Source: Clostridia bacterium (lineage in GTDB: Bacteria > Bacillota > DSM-521 > Neomoorellales > SLTJ01). From it: a stretch of 64,000 nucleotides of DNA. The DNA is taken from the NCBI GenBank assembly GCA_004347685.1, contig SLTJ01000017.1, positions 62,001-126,000 on the forward strand, in the 5' to 3' direction. Both the position numbers and the translations under genes were made by a program. Of this stretch, positions 42,605 to 50,306 are shown piece after piece (position 1 is the first letter of the stretch; every line of letters starts with the position of its first letter). A model generated the notes under the pieces. That model was given only the letters and a program-made list of their open reading frames with translations. It was not told where the DNA came from and searched no databases.

Positions 42605-42782
42605 GTGCAAGAGCGCCGCTCTCAGGCAGGTTTCCTGACTCATGGGTCACCGCTTTCTCCGCCTTCCCGGAAATACCAGTGGCCTTGTGGAGAAAACTAC
42701 CCATTTACAGTGGCGGGGCCGTCCGGGATTTGCACCCGGTTCCCTTTTACCCGGCATACCCTGCCGGGCACCTGAAAGCGTC
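42605..42782 (-). ncRNA. Cobalamin (AdoCbl/B12) riboswitch
   Basis: The minus strand carries the diagnostic blocks in order: CAGGTGCCC, AAAAGGGAACCGGGTGCAAA, CCCGCCACTGTAA, GCCACTGG, GGGAAGGC, and the B12 box GAGTCAGGAAACCTGCCTG. Cobalamin binding should favour the terminator at 42530-42561 and switch off the six downstream genes. It lies about 65 bases after the cbiO stop, so transcripts from the metal transporter could also run into it. Confidence 0.96.
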
Positions 42783-42848
42783 GTTAAGTTGTTAATTAAA
42801 GCTTGCCACAAAAGTAAAACCTTGTCAAGGGATAATTTCTCGCTGTTC

Positions 42849-43685
42849 TCACTGGCAGGCCATGATCTTTTGCAGCAGGGCCGCAGCCTGGGAAACGGTC
42901 CGCGGCCGGGCTCCCACAGTATCAAGCTGCGGCACGGCCGCGAAAACCTGGGCAATGAGGGGCAGGCGCAATCCGGCCTGGGAAGTCAACTCCGGGTCGG
43001 TAAGGATCTCCGGCCCGCCGCTGACCAGCAGGTGGCCCTGCTCCAGGATAAGCACCTGGTCGGCCCAGGCGCAGGCCATATCCACATCGTGGGTGGCAAC
43101 GATAATAGTTTTTCCCTGAGCGTGCAGCTCGGTCATAATATCCAGCACTTCCTGCTGCCCCTGGGGATCAAGAAAAGCCATGGGTTCGTCCAGGACGATT
43201 ATCTCCGGCTGCATGGCCAGCACCCCGGCGATGGCCACCCTTTTCTTCTGGCCAAAGCTCAGGTGGTGGGGGGCTTTACGGGCCAGGTGTTCCATGCCGA
43301 CCGCCTGCAGGGCCGCCCTTACCCGGCGTTGCACCTGGGTGTCGTCCAGACCCAGGTTAAGAGGGCCAAAGGCTACGTCATCAGCTACCGAGGGGGCAAA
43401 GACCTGGTTATCGGGGTCCTGAAAGACCAGACCCACGCTACTGCGCAGCCAGGATTCCGGCGCCTGGCGCGTATCCTGCCCCAGGATCCGGAGGGTACCG
43501 CGCTGCACCCGGTATACACCGTTCAAGTGGAGGAGAAAGGTGGATTTACCAGCGCCGTTGGCCCCCATCATGGCTACCCGCTGCCCCCTGGGAACTGACA
43601 GGCTCACCCCGTCCAGGGCCACCGTACCGTCAGCGTATGCGTAGTGCAGCCCACTGGCTTCGATGGCCCGGGTCTCTACCCCCAA
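42849..43685 (-). CDS. cbiO: Cobalt/nickel ECF transporter ATPase CbiO
   Basis: A 278-residue ABC ATPase. It has Walker A Gly-Ala-Asn-Gly-Ala-Gly-Lys-Ser-Thr, Q loop Phe-Gln-Asp-Pro-Asp-Asn-Gln-Val-Phe (typical of CbiO/EcfA), signature Leu-Ser-Phe-Gly-Gln-Lys-Lys, Walker B Ile-Ile-Val-Leu-Asp-Glu-Pro, and switch His in Ala-Thr-His-Asp-Val. The frame is open to 44057; TTG at 43685 follows GGGGGG by seven bases and overlaps the cbiQ stop by ten bases. Fourth gene of cbiM-PDGLE-cbiQ-cbiO. Confidence 0.92.
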   Translation of the reverse strand: MGVETRAIEASGLHYAYADGTVALDGVSLSVPRGQRVAMMGANGAGKSTFLLHLNGVYRVQRGTLRILGQDTRQAPESWLRSSVGLVFQDPDNQVFAPSVADDVAFGPLNLGLDDTQVQRRVRAALQAVGMEHLARKAPHHLSFGQKKRVAIAGVLAMQPEIIVLDEPMAFLDPQGQQEVLDIMTELHAQGKTIIVATHDVDMACAWADQVLILEQGHLLVSGGPEILTDPELTSQAGLRLPLIAQVFAAVPQLDTVGARPRTVSQAAALLQKIMACQ

Positions 43686-44482
43686 GGCAATGCCCCCCGG
43701 TCCAGCCAAAACAGCACCAGACCCGCCCCCACCAGGCCCGCGCCCTGGAGCAACTGCAGCCTGGGCACTTCCCGGGAGCGGCCAGCCGGTATCTGGCCGC
43801 CGAACCCCCGGGAAACCAGGGCCAGATAAACCATTTGGCTGCGGGCCAAGGAACGGAGGAAAAAAGCGCCCAGCATCTGCCCCAGGAGACGGAAGGTACG
43901 CCGGTCGAGGAGGCTCCGGCCGGGCCGGAACCCCCGGGCCCGGCAAGCCAGTTGCAGGGCCAAAAGGTCTGCCAGCAAGACATCCAGGTACCGCAGGATA
44001 AAGATGAAAAGCTGGACCATAAGGGGCGGTATGCGAAGACCCACCAGGGCCAGCCAAAGTTCGCGCTGGCTGATGGTGGCCAGCAGGGTAACGACAAAAC
44101 TGACGGCTAAGAGCAAACGCAAGCCGATAACGGCCGCGGCCGTCAGGCCTTCCAGGGTAACCTGCTGCCCCAAAAAACCTGCCACCACGTGGCCGCCCGG
44201 ATGGGTAAAGGGCACGAAAAGGAGGAAAAACCCGGCAAAGGGCAAGGCCAGGAGGAGCCGTTCCCCGAGATAGCGGAAAGGTACGCCGCAGAACACAGCC
44301 ATACCGGCCACCACGACCGCCGCCAGGGCCAGCACCGGCAACTCCCGCAGGCTCACCAGCAAGGCCAGAAAGATGAACCCGGCCACCAGCTTAACCCTGG
44401 GATCAAGGCCTGCCAAGAAGAATGGTGATCTCGTATGATATTCCGGGCCAGACACCGCCTTGGCAACCGGTTCAAAGCACAA
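43676..44482 (-). CDS. cbiQ: Cobalt/nickel ECF transporter membrane component CbiQ
   Basis: A 268-residue EcfT-type membrane protein: Asp-Pro-Arg-Val-Lys-Leu near residue 25, five to six helices, and the coupling motifs Ala-Cys-Arg-Ala-Arg-Gly and Leu-Val-Ser-Arg-Gly toward the C-terminus. It links CbiM to the CbiO ATPase. The frame is open to 44746; TTG at 44482 is six bases after GGAGGG and three bases after the PDGLE gene stop. An alternative is a nickel (NikQ) transporter. Confidence 0.9.
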   Translation of the reverse strand: MCFEPVAKAVSGPEYHTRSPFFLAGLDPRVKLVAGFIFLALLVSLRELPVLALAAVVVAGMAVFCGVPFRYLGERLLLALPFAGFFLLFVPFTHPGGHVVAGFLGQQVTLEGLTAAAVIGLRLLLAVSFVVTLLATISQRELWLALVGLRIPPLMVQLFIFILRYLDVLLADLLALQLACRARGFRPGRSLLDRRTFRLLGQMLGAFFLRSLARSQMVYLALVSRGFGGQIPAGRSREVPRLQLLQGAGLVGAGLVLFWLDRGALPWG

Positions 44483-44484
44483 GC

Positions 44485-44769
44485 TTATCCCTCCCTTCTC
44501 CGCCGCCATAAACCTCCCAGCGTGAACACGGCCAGGACCAGAACTGCACCTATCAGGCCGGCCAACACGGTGGAAAGCCCCTGGCCGGCCACGCCGGGGA
44601 CCTGGTATTCGGCCATGGGGGCCAGCGCCGGCCCCGTGGTCGGACTCAGGCCCAGCAGTCCCAGGGAACTTTCCAGCCCGTCCGGGCTGGAAGATGCCAG
44701 TGGGGCCAAGAGCAGCAAAGCGCCGGTTAAGGCCAGCCAGGGCCACAATCTAAATACCACCTTCTTCAA
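44485..44769 (-). CDS. PDGLE-domain metal-transporter subunit (CbiN/NikN-like)
   Basis: A 94-residue membrane protein with two helices. The first is followed by the Ser-Pro-Asp-Gly-Leu-Glu signature (PDGLE domain) and the second lies near the basic C-terminus. Such small subunits assist the M component of cobalt or nickel ECF transporters. PDGLE-type subunits occur with both metals, so specificity is open. TTG at 44769 has GGGGTGAG five bases upstream and overlaps the cbiM end by 20 bases. Confidence 0.88.
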   Translation of the reverse strand: MKKVVFRLWPWLALTGALLLLAPLASSSPDGLESSLGLLGLSPTTGPALAPMAEYQVPGVAGQGLSTVLAGLIGAVLVLAVFTLGGLWRRRREG

Positions 44770-45382
44770 CGCGACTCACCCCCTGCTGTATCTCTGGAAC
44801 CGTTGCTGACAGATAGTGGTAAGCTACCGTAGTTATCAGTCCCTCGCCCAGACCGATCAAAAAGTGCCAGCCCAGCATAGGCGCCAGGATAACCCCCAGG
44901 GGAGCCAGCCCCGAGGCTGCCAGTTCGAGAGAGGCCACTAAGGCCGCGGCCAGCACCGACAGCCAGGACGCCAGGAAAATACCCAGGCGGCTCCGGGATA
45001 ACAGCTTGAACACTATATAGCCCGTCCAAGGAGCAACTATCGCCATGTTCAGGATGTTTGCGCCCAGGGCGGTCAAGCCGCCGTCGAAGAAAACCAGGGC
45101 CTGAATGACCAGAATAACCGTCACCAAAATACTGGCCGCCCAGGGTCCAAAGAGCATGGCCGCCAGGGCCGCGCCGATCAGGTGCCCGGAAGTGCCCCCG
45201 GCTACAGGAAAGTTCAGCATCTGGGCGGCGAATATGAAGGCCCCCATGACGCCCAGGTATGGCACGAGCCTTTCCCCGGCCTGGTGCTGCAGCTTCCGCA
45301 CCGCCCCTCCCAGGTAACCGGCAGAGACCACCGCCGTAGTTGCCCATGTCGGCGTGGTGAGCAAACCATCAGGAATGTGCAT
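44750..45382 (-). CDS. cbiM: Cobalt/nickel ECF transporter substrate-capture protein CbiM
   Basis: A 210-residue membrane protein starting Met-His-Ile-Pro-Asp-Gly-Leu-Leu, whose N-terminal amine and His form the metal site in CbiM/NikM. Gly-Gly-Thr-Ser-Gly-His-Leu-Ile-Gly-Ala-Ala follows near residue 65 and His-Phe-Leu-Ile-Gly-Leu-Gly-Glu-Gly near 170, all family signatures. ATG at 45382 follows GGGAGGGGG. Adjacency to the cobalamin operon favours cobalt. It is preceded by a leader of about 250 bases ending in a terminator-like hairpin. Confidence 0.93.
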   Translation of the reverse strand: MHIPDGLLTTPTWATTAVVSAGYLGGAVRKLQHQAGERLVPYLGVMGAFIFAAQMLNFPVAGGTSGHLIGAALAAMLFGPWAASILVTVILVIQALVFFDGGLTALGANILNMAIVAPWTGYIVFKLLSRSRLGIFLASWLSVLAAALVASLELAASGLAPLGVILAPMLGWHFLIGLGEGLITTVAYHYLSATVPEIQQGVSRVEEGGI

Positions 45383-45399
45383 AGCCTATCCCCCTCCCG

Positions 45400-45456
45400 A
45401 AAAATAAAATACCACGACAGTCACTCCTGCTGCTGCAGGATGATGACCGCCGTGGT
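45400..45456 (-). terminator. Attenuator-like hairpin in the cbiM leader
   Basis: On the minus strand ACCACGGCGGTCA pairs with TGACTGTCGTGGT over 13 bp (two G-U pairs), with an inner CCTGC / GCAGG stem, followed by ATTTTATTTTT and then the cbiM ribosome site. It could terminate readthrough or regulate cbiM. The region 45457-45632 upstream has further hairpins (GCCTGGGG / CCCCAGGC; CCGGTC / GACCGG) but no riboswitch I can name. Confidence 0.7.
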
Positions 45457-45632
45457 CACCTTTTCCGAAATTAGAGGTTGGTCGCCAAGGTCACACGTAA
45501 CCGGTCTCCGTGACCGGGTATTCTACCTCGTAGGATATTCAACGCCCCAGGCCATTTTCCTGCCTGGAAGCGAAAATTTTTCCCACCGTCCCGCGGCTGC
45601 CTGGGGAGGAACCCCAGGCACCGGGCTGTCCG

Positions 45633-45920
45633 CTAACTGGCTGTGGACCCTGCCTTTTCCGTGGAACTGCTTGTGGCGCTACTCGTGTCGCCAGCCGAAC
45701 TGCTTTCTCCCCTTTCTTCCTTGGCCTTGCTTTGGTAATCCGTAGGACGGTAATCGGTGGTGTGAAAACCGGAGCCCTTGTAAATAATCCCGACGTTACG
45801 GCTGATCAGCCTTTGTACCGGTGCGCCGCACGTAGGGCATTCCTTCAGGGGAGCAGCAGTTATCGGCTGCTGCTGTTCAAAAACACCGCAGTTAGCACAC
45901 CTGTACTCGTAAGTCGGCAA
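45633..45920 (-). CDS. FmdB-family zinc-ribbon protein
   Basis: A 95-residue protein starting Leu/Met-Pro-Thr-Tyr-Glu-Tyr-Arg-Cys-Ala-Asn-Cys-Gly, with a second pair Cys-Pro-Thr-Cys-Gly-Ala-Pro-Val-Gln-Arg: the FmdB/CxxC-CxxC-SSSS zinc ribbon. A Tyr-Lys-Gly-Ser-Gly-Phe-His-Thr-Thr-Asp-Tyr motif follows, and the tail is Ser/Thr-rich. TTG at 45920 starts one base after the FeoA-like gene stop, with GGGGGTGG upstream, so it ends the feo operon. Members are thought to act as small regulators; the role here is unknown. Confidence 0.88.
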   Translation of the reverse strand: MPTYEYRCANCGVFEQQQPITAAPLKECPTCGAPVQRLISRNVGIIYKGSGFHTTDYRPTDYQSKAKEERGESSSAGDTSSATSSSTEKAGSTAS

Positions 45921-45921
45921 T

Positions 45922-46410
45922 CTATCCACCCCCCATCTTGGTCTCTTTATTTTTATAGTCCAGTGCCGGGCCTTTGTCAATATCCACCTCCAGATGCGCC
46001 GCCAGATCCTTGTCTATGGCCACCAGGATATGCCCTATCTGGAGCACATAGGCGGGAAACTTCTGCACCACCTTTACCTGACGGCCGGGGAAAAGGCCCA
46101 GGGAAGCCAGCTTCTGCAACACGCCGGCCTCATTGCTGCCAATCTGCGCTATCACCCCCGTCCCTCCCACCGGCAGGGAAGTGAGGGGCCGCATGCTGGT
46201 CGATTCCGGCACGCCGATTCCGGGTCTGGTCCCTCCCCGCCGCCCGCGCCGCCGCCATGGAGGCTGCCAGGGCCTGAGCGCCAACTCGTAGCCACATTTG
46301 GGGCAGCAGGTGTGCCCGCAAGAAGAAGATAGGGAACAGCCGCGGCAGCCGCTGGCCGCTTCCTCGGCCGTAAATTCGTACCCGCAGAAGGGACATTTCT
46401 CCCGCTTCAC
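45922..46410 (-). CDS. FeoA-domain protein with N-terminal zinc ribbons
   Basis: A 162-residue protein. Residues 1-50 carry three Cys pairs (Cys-Pro-Phe-Cys-Gly, Cys-Arg-Gly-Cys, Cys-Pro-Lys-Cys-Gly) plus Ser-Ser-Ser-Cys-Gly-His-Thr-Cys. A Pro/Arg-rich linker leads to a FeoA SH3-like domain at about 75-150 (Ala-Ser-Leu-Gly-Leu-Phe-Pro-Gly-Arg). FeoA partners FeoB in ferrous iron import; the ribbons may add iron or redox sensing. GTG at 46410 overlaps the FeoB permease stop by four bases; the frame is open to 46548. Confidence 0.85.
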   Translation of the reverse strand: MKREKCPFCGYEFTAEEAASGCRGCSLSSSCGHTCCPKCGYELALRPWQPPWRRRGRRGGTRPGIGVPESTSMRPLTSLPVGGTGVIAQIGSNEAGVLQKLASLGLFPGRQVKVVQKFPAYVLQIGHILVAIDKDLAAHLEVDIDKGPALDYKNKETKMGGG

Positions 46411-47852
46411 GCTGCCACCCCCAACCAGGTCAAAGCCAGATTCAGCACATAGCCGGCCACAAAAGCGAAGGGGAAAATAAAGACGACGATAGCCAGGGTG
46501 GCCTTCCAACCCCTCTCCTTCAGCATCATGCTGAACTGAGCGATACAAGGGACAAAGAGGGTCAGGGTGGCCGCCGCCACCACCAGTTGCTGCCCAGTCA
46601 AGGTACCGGCCATATCGTACAGGCCGGCAGCGCCGTAATCACGGCGGAAAAAGCCAAAGAGGAAAACCCTGGCCGTTTCCCCGGGCAGGCCGATCCACTC
46701 TACCACCGGGGTCAGCCAACTGATTATTACCCCGAAGGCCCCTGTTATCTGGCCGGCCCAGAGCAGAACGCTGGCCAGGACAAACAAAGGAAAAACCTCT
46801 ATAAAGTACCACTGCATGCGGATCAAAGTTTTCGCCAGCACGTTCCGCCACTGCGGGAGACGCAGAGGGGGCAGTTCCAGGTAAAAGCTCGGCCGGGAGC
46901 CAGGGAGGAGGCGGGAAGTGAGGTAGCCGACAAGCAAGAAGACCAGGAGCAGGAAGCCGGCCCAGAGAGCCATGGCTGTCGGCCGGCCGCTCAAGAGGGC
47001 CAGGATAACCCCGAGCTGGGCCGAACAGGGGATGGCCAGGGCTAGGAGCAGGGTGGCGATGAGCTTTTCCCTCCTGGTCTCCAGAGTGCGGCTCACCAGG
47101 GTGGCCATGGTGTCACAGCCGAAGCCGAGGGCCATAGGGATGACTGCCCGCCCGTTCAGGCCAATGCGCTTGAAGAGCCAGTCCACCAACATGGCCAGCC
47201 GGGGAAGGTAGCCGCTGTCTTCGATCACGGAAAAAACCAGGAAAAACGAGCCGACAATCGGCAGGATGATGGCTACGGCATAGCGCACACCCAGGGTGAT
47301 AATGCCGTAATCGCCGGCAATCAAGGACTGCAGCACCATCCAGGGAACATGAATCTGCACTGTGGAATTTACCCAGGGATTGATATACCCGGCAAACAGG
47401 GTTGCCTCCAGAAAATCTACTACCGTACCGGCGCCGAAAACGCCGACAAACTGGTATAGACCAAAATAGAGGACGACCGCCAGGATGGGGATGCCGGTAA
47501 CCGGCCACATGGTCAGCCAGCCCAGCCAGTCGGCCAGGCTGCGGCCCGGGCTCTGTGCCTGCTGGCCCACGACGTCGGCCGCCAGATCGGCGGTCGCCTG
47601 CTGCCGCCACTGGGCGATGACGAAATTGAGGGGGCGCTGATAGCCGGCCTGGGTTTGCCTGACTATCTCCTGAACCAGCTCGTAGCTCTTGCTTTCTTCG
47701 GTGGCCGCCACTTCAGCCTGCATCTCCGCGTCGCCCTGCAACAACAAAAGGGCTACGGCCCTCTTGCTGAAAGGGTAGCGCCCCTGAAGCAACTCGCAAA
47801 TCCGGGCGACAGCCTCCTCCAGAGGGGCCTCGTAGGTTATCTGGAGGGACAT
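46407..47852 (-). CDS. FeoB permease part (ferrous iron transporter)
   Basis: A 481-residue membrane protein equivalent to the C-terminal part of FeoB. An N-terminal soluble stretch (residues 1-110) is followed by about nine helices with the gate motifs Gly-Phe-Gly-Cys-Asp-Thr-Met-Ala-Thr (gate 1) and, downstream, Ile-Pro-Cys-Ser-Ala-Gln-Leu; gate 2 is Val-Pro-Cys-Ile-Ala-Gln-Phe. The GTPase half is encoded separately just upstream, with stop and start codons overlapping at 47852, so FeoB is naturally split here. ATG at 47852. Confidence 0.93.
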   Translation of the reverse strand: MSLQITYEAPLEEAVARICELLQGRYPFSKRAVALLLLQGDAEMQAEVAATEESKSYELVQEIVRQTQAGYQRPLNFVIAQWRQQATADLAADVVGQQAQSPGRSLADWLGWLTMWPVTGIPILAVVLYFGLYQFVGVFGAGTVVDFLEATLFAGYINPWVNSTVQIHVPWMVLQSLIAGDYGIITLGVRYAVAIILPIVGSFFLVFSVIEDSGYLPRLAMLVDWLFKRIGLNGRAVIPMALGFGCDTMATLVSRTLETRREKLIATLLLALAIPCSAQLGVILALLSGRPTAMALWAGFLLLVFLLVGYLTSRLLPGSRPSFYLELPPLRLPQWRNVLAKTLIRMQWYFIEVFPLFVLASVLLWAGQITGAFGVIISWLTPVVEWIGLPGETARVFLFGFFRRDYGAAGLYDMAGTLTGQQLVVAAATLTLFVPCIAQFSMMLKERGWKATLAIVVFIFPFAFVAGYVLNLALTWLGVAA

Positions 47853-48415
47853 CAGACGGCCACCCTTTCTGCGGGCCGGCCGGTCAAGCGCTCGACAATG
47901 GCCTTCTTGAGCAAATCAACCCCCTGACCCCGCACCGCTGCGGTACCAACCACTGGTATCCCCAACCTGCGGGACAACTTTTCCAGATCCACCTCCAGGC
48001 CGAGCCGGCGCGCCTCATCAAGAATGTTTACCACCAGGATCACAGTCAACCCGGCTTCCAGCAACTGCAGGGTGAGGGAAAGGGAGCGATCCATGGCTCG
48101 GGCCTCCATTACGTGCACCACCAGGTCTGGGCGTTCCTGCCAGAGCAGGCGCCGGCTCACCTGTTCCTCTTCGCTGATGCCGAGAAGGGAATACATCCCG
48201 GGGGTATCTATCACCTCGAACTCGCACTCTCCAGCCCGTCCGCGGCCCCGAGAGACCTCCACCGTCGTCCCCGGATAGTTGGACACAGTAACGTAAGCCC
48301 CGGTAAGCAGGTTAAAAAGCACGCTCTTGCCTACATTGGGCGCCCCAACGAGAACTACCTTCGGCAACCCGGTCGGCCCAACTTCTCCTGGTGATCCATG
48401 ACAACTTCCAGCCAT
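47852..48415 (-). CDS. FeoB GTPase part
   Basis: A 187-residue soluble G protein equivalent to FeoB's N-terminal domain. G1 is Gly-Ala-Pro-Asn-Val-Gly-Lys-Ser, G2 lies in Tyr-Pro-Gly-Thr-Thr, G3 is Asp-Thr-Pro-Gly, G4 is Asn-Ile-Leu-Asp and G5 is Gly-Thr-Ala-Ala. No helical GDI domain or membrane segment is attached; part of the GDI region begins the next gene. ATG at 48415 is six bases after GGAGGG; the open frame extends to 48562. First gene of the feo operon, behind a promoter with a Fur-like site. Confidence 0.92.
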   Translation of the reverse strand: MAGSCHGSPGEVGPTGLPKVVLVGAPNVGKSVLFNLLTGAYVTVSNYPGTTVEVSRGRGRAGECEFEVIDTPGMYSLLGISEEEQVSRRLLWQERPDLVVHVMEARAMDRSLSLTLQLLEAGLTVILVVNILDEARRLGLEVDLEKLSRRLGIPVVGTAAVRGQGVDLLKKAIVERLTGRPAERVAV

Positions 48416-48443
48416 ACCCATCCCTCCGCCTCTCGCCTGAACA

Positions 48444-48502
48444 TGAAATTCATTCTCATCCAGCTCCAACAATATTATATGATAACCCTTCTCACCTGTC
48501 AA
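48444..48502 (-). promoter_or_regulatory. feo promoter and Fur-like operator
   Basis: TTGACA (48502-48497) and TATAAT (48479-48474) are separated by 17 bases on the minus strand. Just downstream, GATGAGAATGAATTTCA (48460-48444) resembles the AT-rich inverted repeat bound by Fur or DtxR-type iron repressors, placed to block transcription of feo. Confidence 0.75.
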
Positions 48503-48503
48503 G

Positions 48504-48527
48504 AAAAAAAGCGAGCTTTTAGCCCGC
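48504..48527 (-). terminator. Terminator after the LysM gene
   Basis: Stem GCGGGC / GCTCGC (one mismatch) with a TAAAA loop, followed by seven T residues on the minus strand. The T run ends one base before the feo -35 box. Confidence 0.8.
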
Positions 48528-48615
48528 ATGTTAAAACCATACTCTTTTGGTCTTTTGGTCACTCCGGCAGGTTTGTCAGTATCCAGGAGCCGGGGGCTCG
48601 CCGTCTTTACCTAAA

Positions 48616-49812
48616 CTAAAGTCTCCCGGCGGCCCGGAGCACGTTGTTCTGGTGCTGCGGATCAATTTCGTTGGTGTTGTGGCTGCGGCTATTCCAGAAA
48701 TACAGGTCGAAATGCCCGGGGAAATCGTTATCATATATCGTCTCCACCGAATGCGGCATACCGGCCATGGAGGCCGCCAAAGTACGGTCCCCCACCGTAA
48801 GCAGGATGGGCCGCTTGGCCCAGCTCCAATAGCCGCCAAAGACTTGCTTAATTACTGCCGTGTCCGCAGGCGTCAGCGGCTCGGAATCGGCGTGATTAGA
48901 CCCACCCAGATACCGGACCCGAAAGCTCCTGCCGGTGTCCAGATCCACTACTGTCGCCACGGTACCGACATTGTAGATCCACCTGGCCCATTCCCAGTCC
49001 AGGAACTCACCGTAACCCGGCTTCTGCTCACCCCGCGGCCCCTCGACCTGGACCGGCTGCTTGCTGTTAACGGGTACGTAAAGGGGCTGATTCGGCATGA
49101 GGATGTCAGAGTGCAGGTTGTTGGTCTCGTAGATGGCCGCCGGGCTGCTACCGTAGCGTAACGCTATCTCACTCAGGGTTTCTCCCGGCTGCACCCGGTA
49201 CAGGATAACCTTTTCCGCCGGAGCAGGCGCCGGCCCTACCGGCGGTGCCGGCAGTTCTTGAATTGGACCCTGGGGTACCAGGATGATCTGCCCGGCCCAG
49301 ACCTGGCCGCCGACCAGGTTATTGGCGGCCTGGAGGGCGGCCACGGTCGTGCCGAAGCGCCGGGCCAGCAAGAAGAGGCTTTCCCCTTCCTTGGCCGTGT
49401 AGGTAAAGGTCCCCGGTTTGGCCAGGGGCAGGAAAATCTGCTGCCCCACCTGCAGATGGTCAAAATCCACGTCGTTTATCCGCTGGATTTCCTCCAGGGG
49501 AAGGCCTGTCCGCTGTGAAAGCAAATACAGGGTATCCCCCGGCTGCACCCAGTACATGACTCCCTTTTCCTGCAACCTGACCGGCAGCACCACAATTTCG
49601 CCCGCGTCCAACTGCGGGCCAGTATGGCCATTAAGCCCCTGCAATGCACTGAGGCTTGTCCCGTACCTCTTGGCCAACAACCACCAGGTGTCGCCGGCGG
49701 CAACTCGATAACCCTGTACCAGCGACCCGGCCAAAGCCTGTCCACTCCAGAAACAGGTGACAAACAGAACCGTAAGCAGGGCTAGATAGCCCAGCTTGTG
49801 CCTTCGCCCCAT
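48616..49812 (-). CDS. Secreted four-LysM cell-wall protein
   Basis: A 398-residue exported protein. Its signal peptide (1-30) precedes four LysM peptidoglycan-binding modules at about 35-80, 90-130, 140-185 and 210-255 (Tyr-Arg-Val-Ala-Ala-Gly-Asp-Thr, Tyr-Trp-Val-Gln-Pro-Gly-Asp-Thr, Tyr-Thr-Ala-Lys-Glu-Gly-Glu-Ser, Tyr-Arg-Val-Gln-Pro-Gly-Glu-Thr). The C-terminal 110 residues carry conserved-looking Gly-Gly-Ser-Asn-His-Ala-Asp, Gly-Met-Pro-His-Ser and Phe-x-Gly-His-Phe-Asp-Leu, a His-rich set that could be catalytic; I do not recognise the family. ATG at 49812 follows GGAGAGGAG. Confidence 0.88.
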   Translation of the reverse strand: MGRRHKLGYLALLTVLFVTCFWSGQALAGSLVQGYRVAAGDTWWLLAKRYGTSLSALQGLNGHTGPQLDAGEIVVLPVRLQEKGVMYWVQPGDTLYLLSQRTGLPLEEIQRINDVDFDHLQVGQQIFLPLAKPGTFTYTAKEGESLFLLARRFGTTVAALQAANNLVGGQVWAGQIILVPQGPIQELPAPPVGPAPAPAEKVILYRVQPGETLSEIALRYGSSPAAIYETNNLHSDILMPNQPLYVPVNSKQPVQVEGPRGEQKPGYGEFLDWEWARWIYNVGTVATVVDLDTGRSFRVRYLGGSNHADSEPLTPADTAVIKQVFGGYWSWAKRPILLTVGDRTLAASMAGMPHSVETIYDNDFPGHFDLYFWNSRSHNTNEIDPQHQNNVLRAAGRL

Positions 49813-49944
49813 TTTCTCCTCTCCCTGGTAATATAATAAACCCTTGGGGAGGCCTCCCAACACTATTAATCATTTCTGGGAGAAGAAAAAAATTCCTGCC
49901 GGTAATTTCAACCAATATTGGGGAGAGAAAGGCAATCAGACCGG

Positions 49945-50286
49945 CTATTCTCCCACTGCCGGCCTGCGGCTCTCTTTCTTGCCTTCGAATGCCTTTTCCT
50001 GCCCTTCCGGCTTTTTGTTCAGTGCGTTCAGCAGGCTCAGGACACTGGCGTTCTTGCCCAGCATCCCGGCCAGGTCATTGAGGTTCAGTCCGCCCTCATC
50101 CTCTGCTTGCAGGACCTGGTTGATGGCCCGGGTCAGGGTATCCGGGACCTGCTTCTTGCCCGGCTGGTTTTCCTGGACGATACTGAGAACGTTGATCACG
50201 GAAAACAGGCTTAACAGGGCAATGAGTTCATGAACAGCGTAAGGCTTCTCGAGCAGGCTCAAAAACGACTCGAGGTTGCCAGTCAA
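49945..50286 (-). CDS. Hypothetical small protein
   Basis: A 113-residue protein with a hydrophobic stretch near residues 20-38 and a basic, Lys/Glu-rich tail. No family recognised. TTG at 50286 is six bases after GAGGTG; the frame is open to 50295. It lies 20 bases after the next listed gene, so the two are an operon divergent from sleB-ypeB. Proximity to spore genes hints at a sporulation link, but nothing in the sequence proves it. Confidence 0.6.
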   Translation of the reverse strand: MTGNLESFLSLLEKPYAVHELIALLSLFSVINVLSIVQENQPGKKQVPDTLTRAINQVLQAEDEGGLNLNDLAGMLGKNASVLSLLNALNKKPEGQEKAFEGKKESRRPAVGE

Positions 50287-50306
50287 TATTGTCACCTCAC
50301 CTGAAT

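Noticed and set aside
42605-42782. Cobalamin riboswitch as regulator of cbiMQO
   Set aside because: It lies downstream of cbiO and points toward the 912-aa gene, so it cannot control the metal transporter from this position.
42849-44057. Longer CbiO with a Pro/Gly-rich N-terminal extension of 120 residues
   Set aside because: The extension is an out-of-frame overlap with cbiQ; the family N-terminus and the GGGGGG site place the start at 43685.
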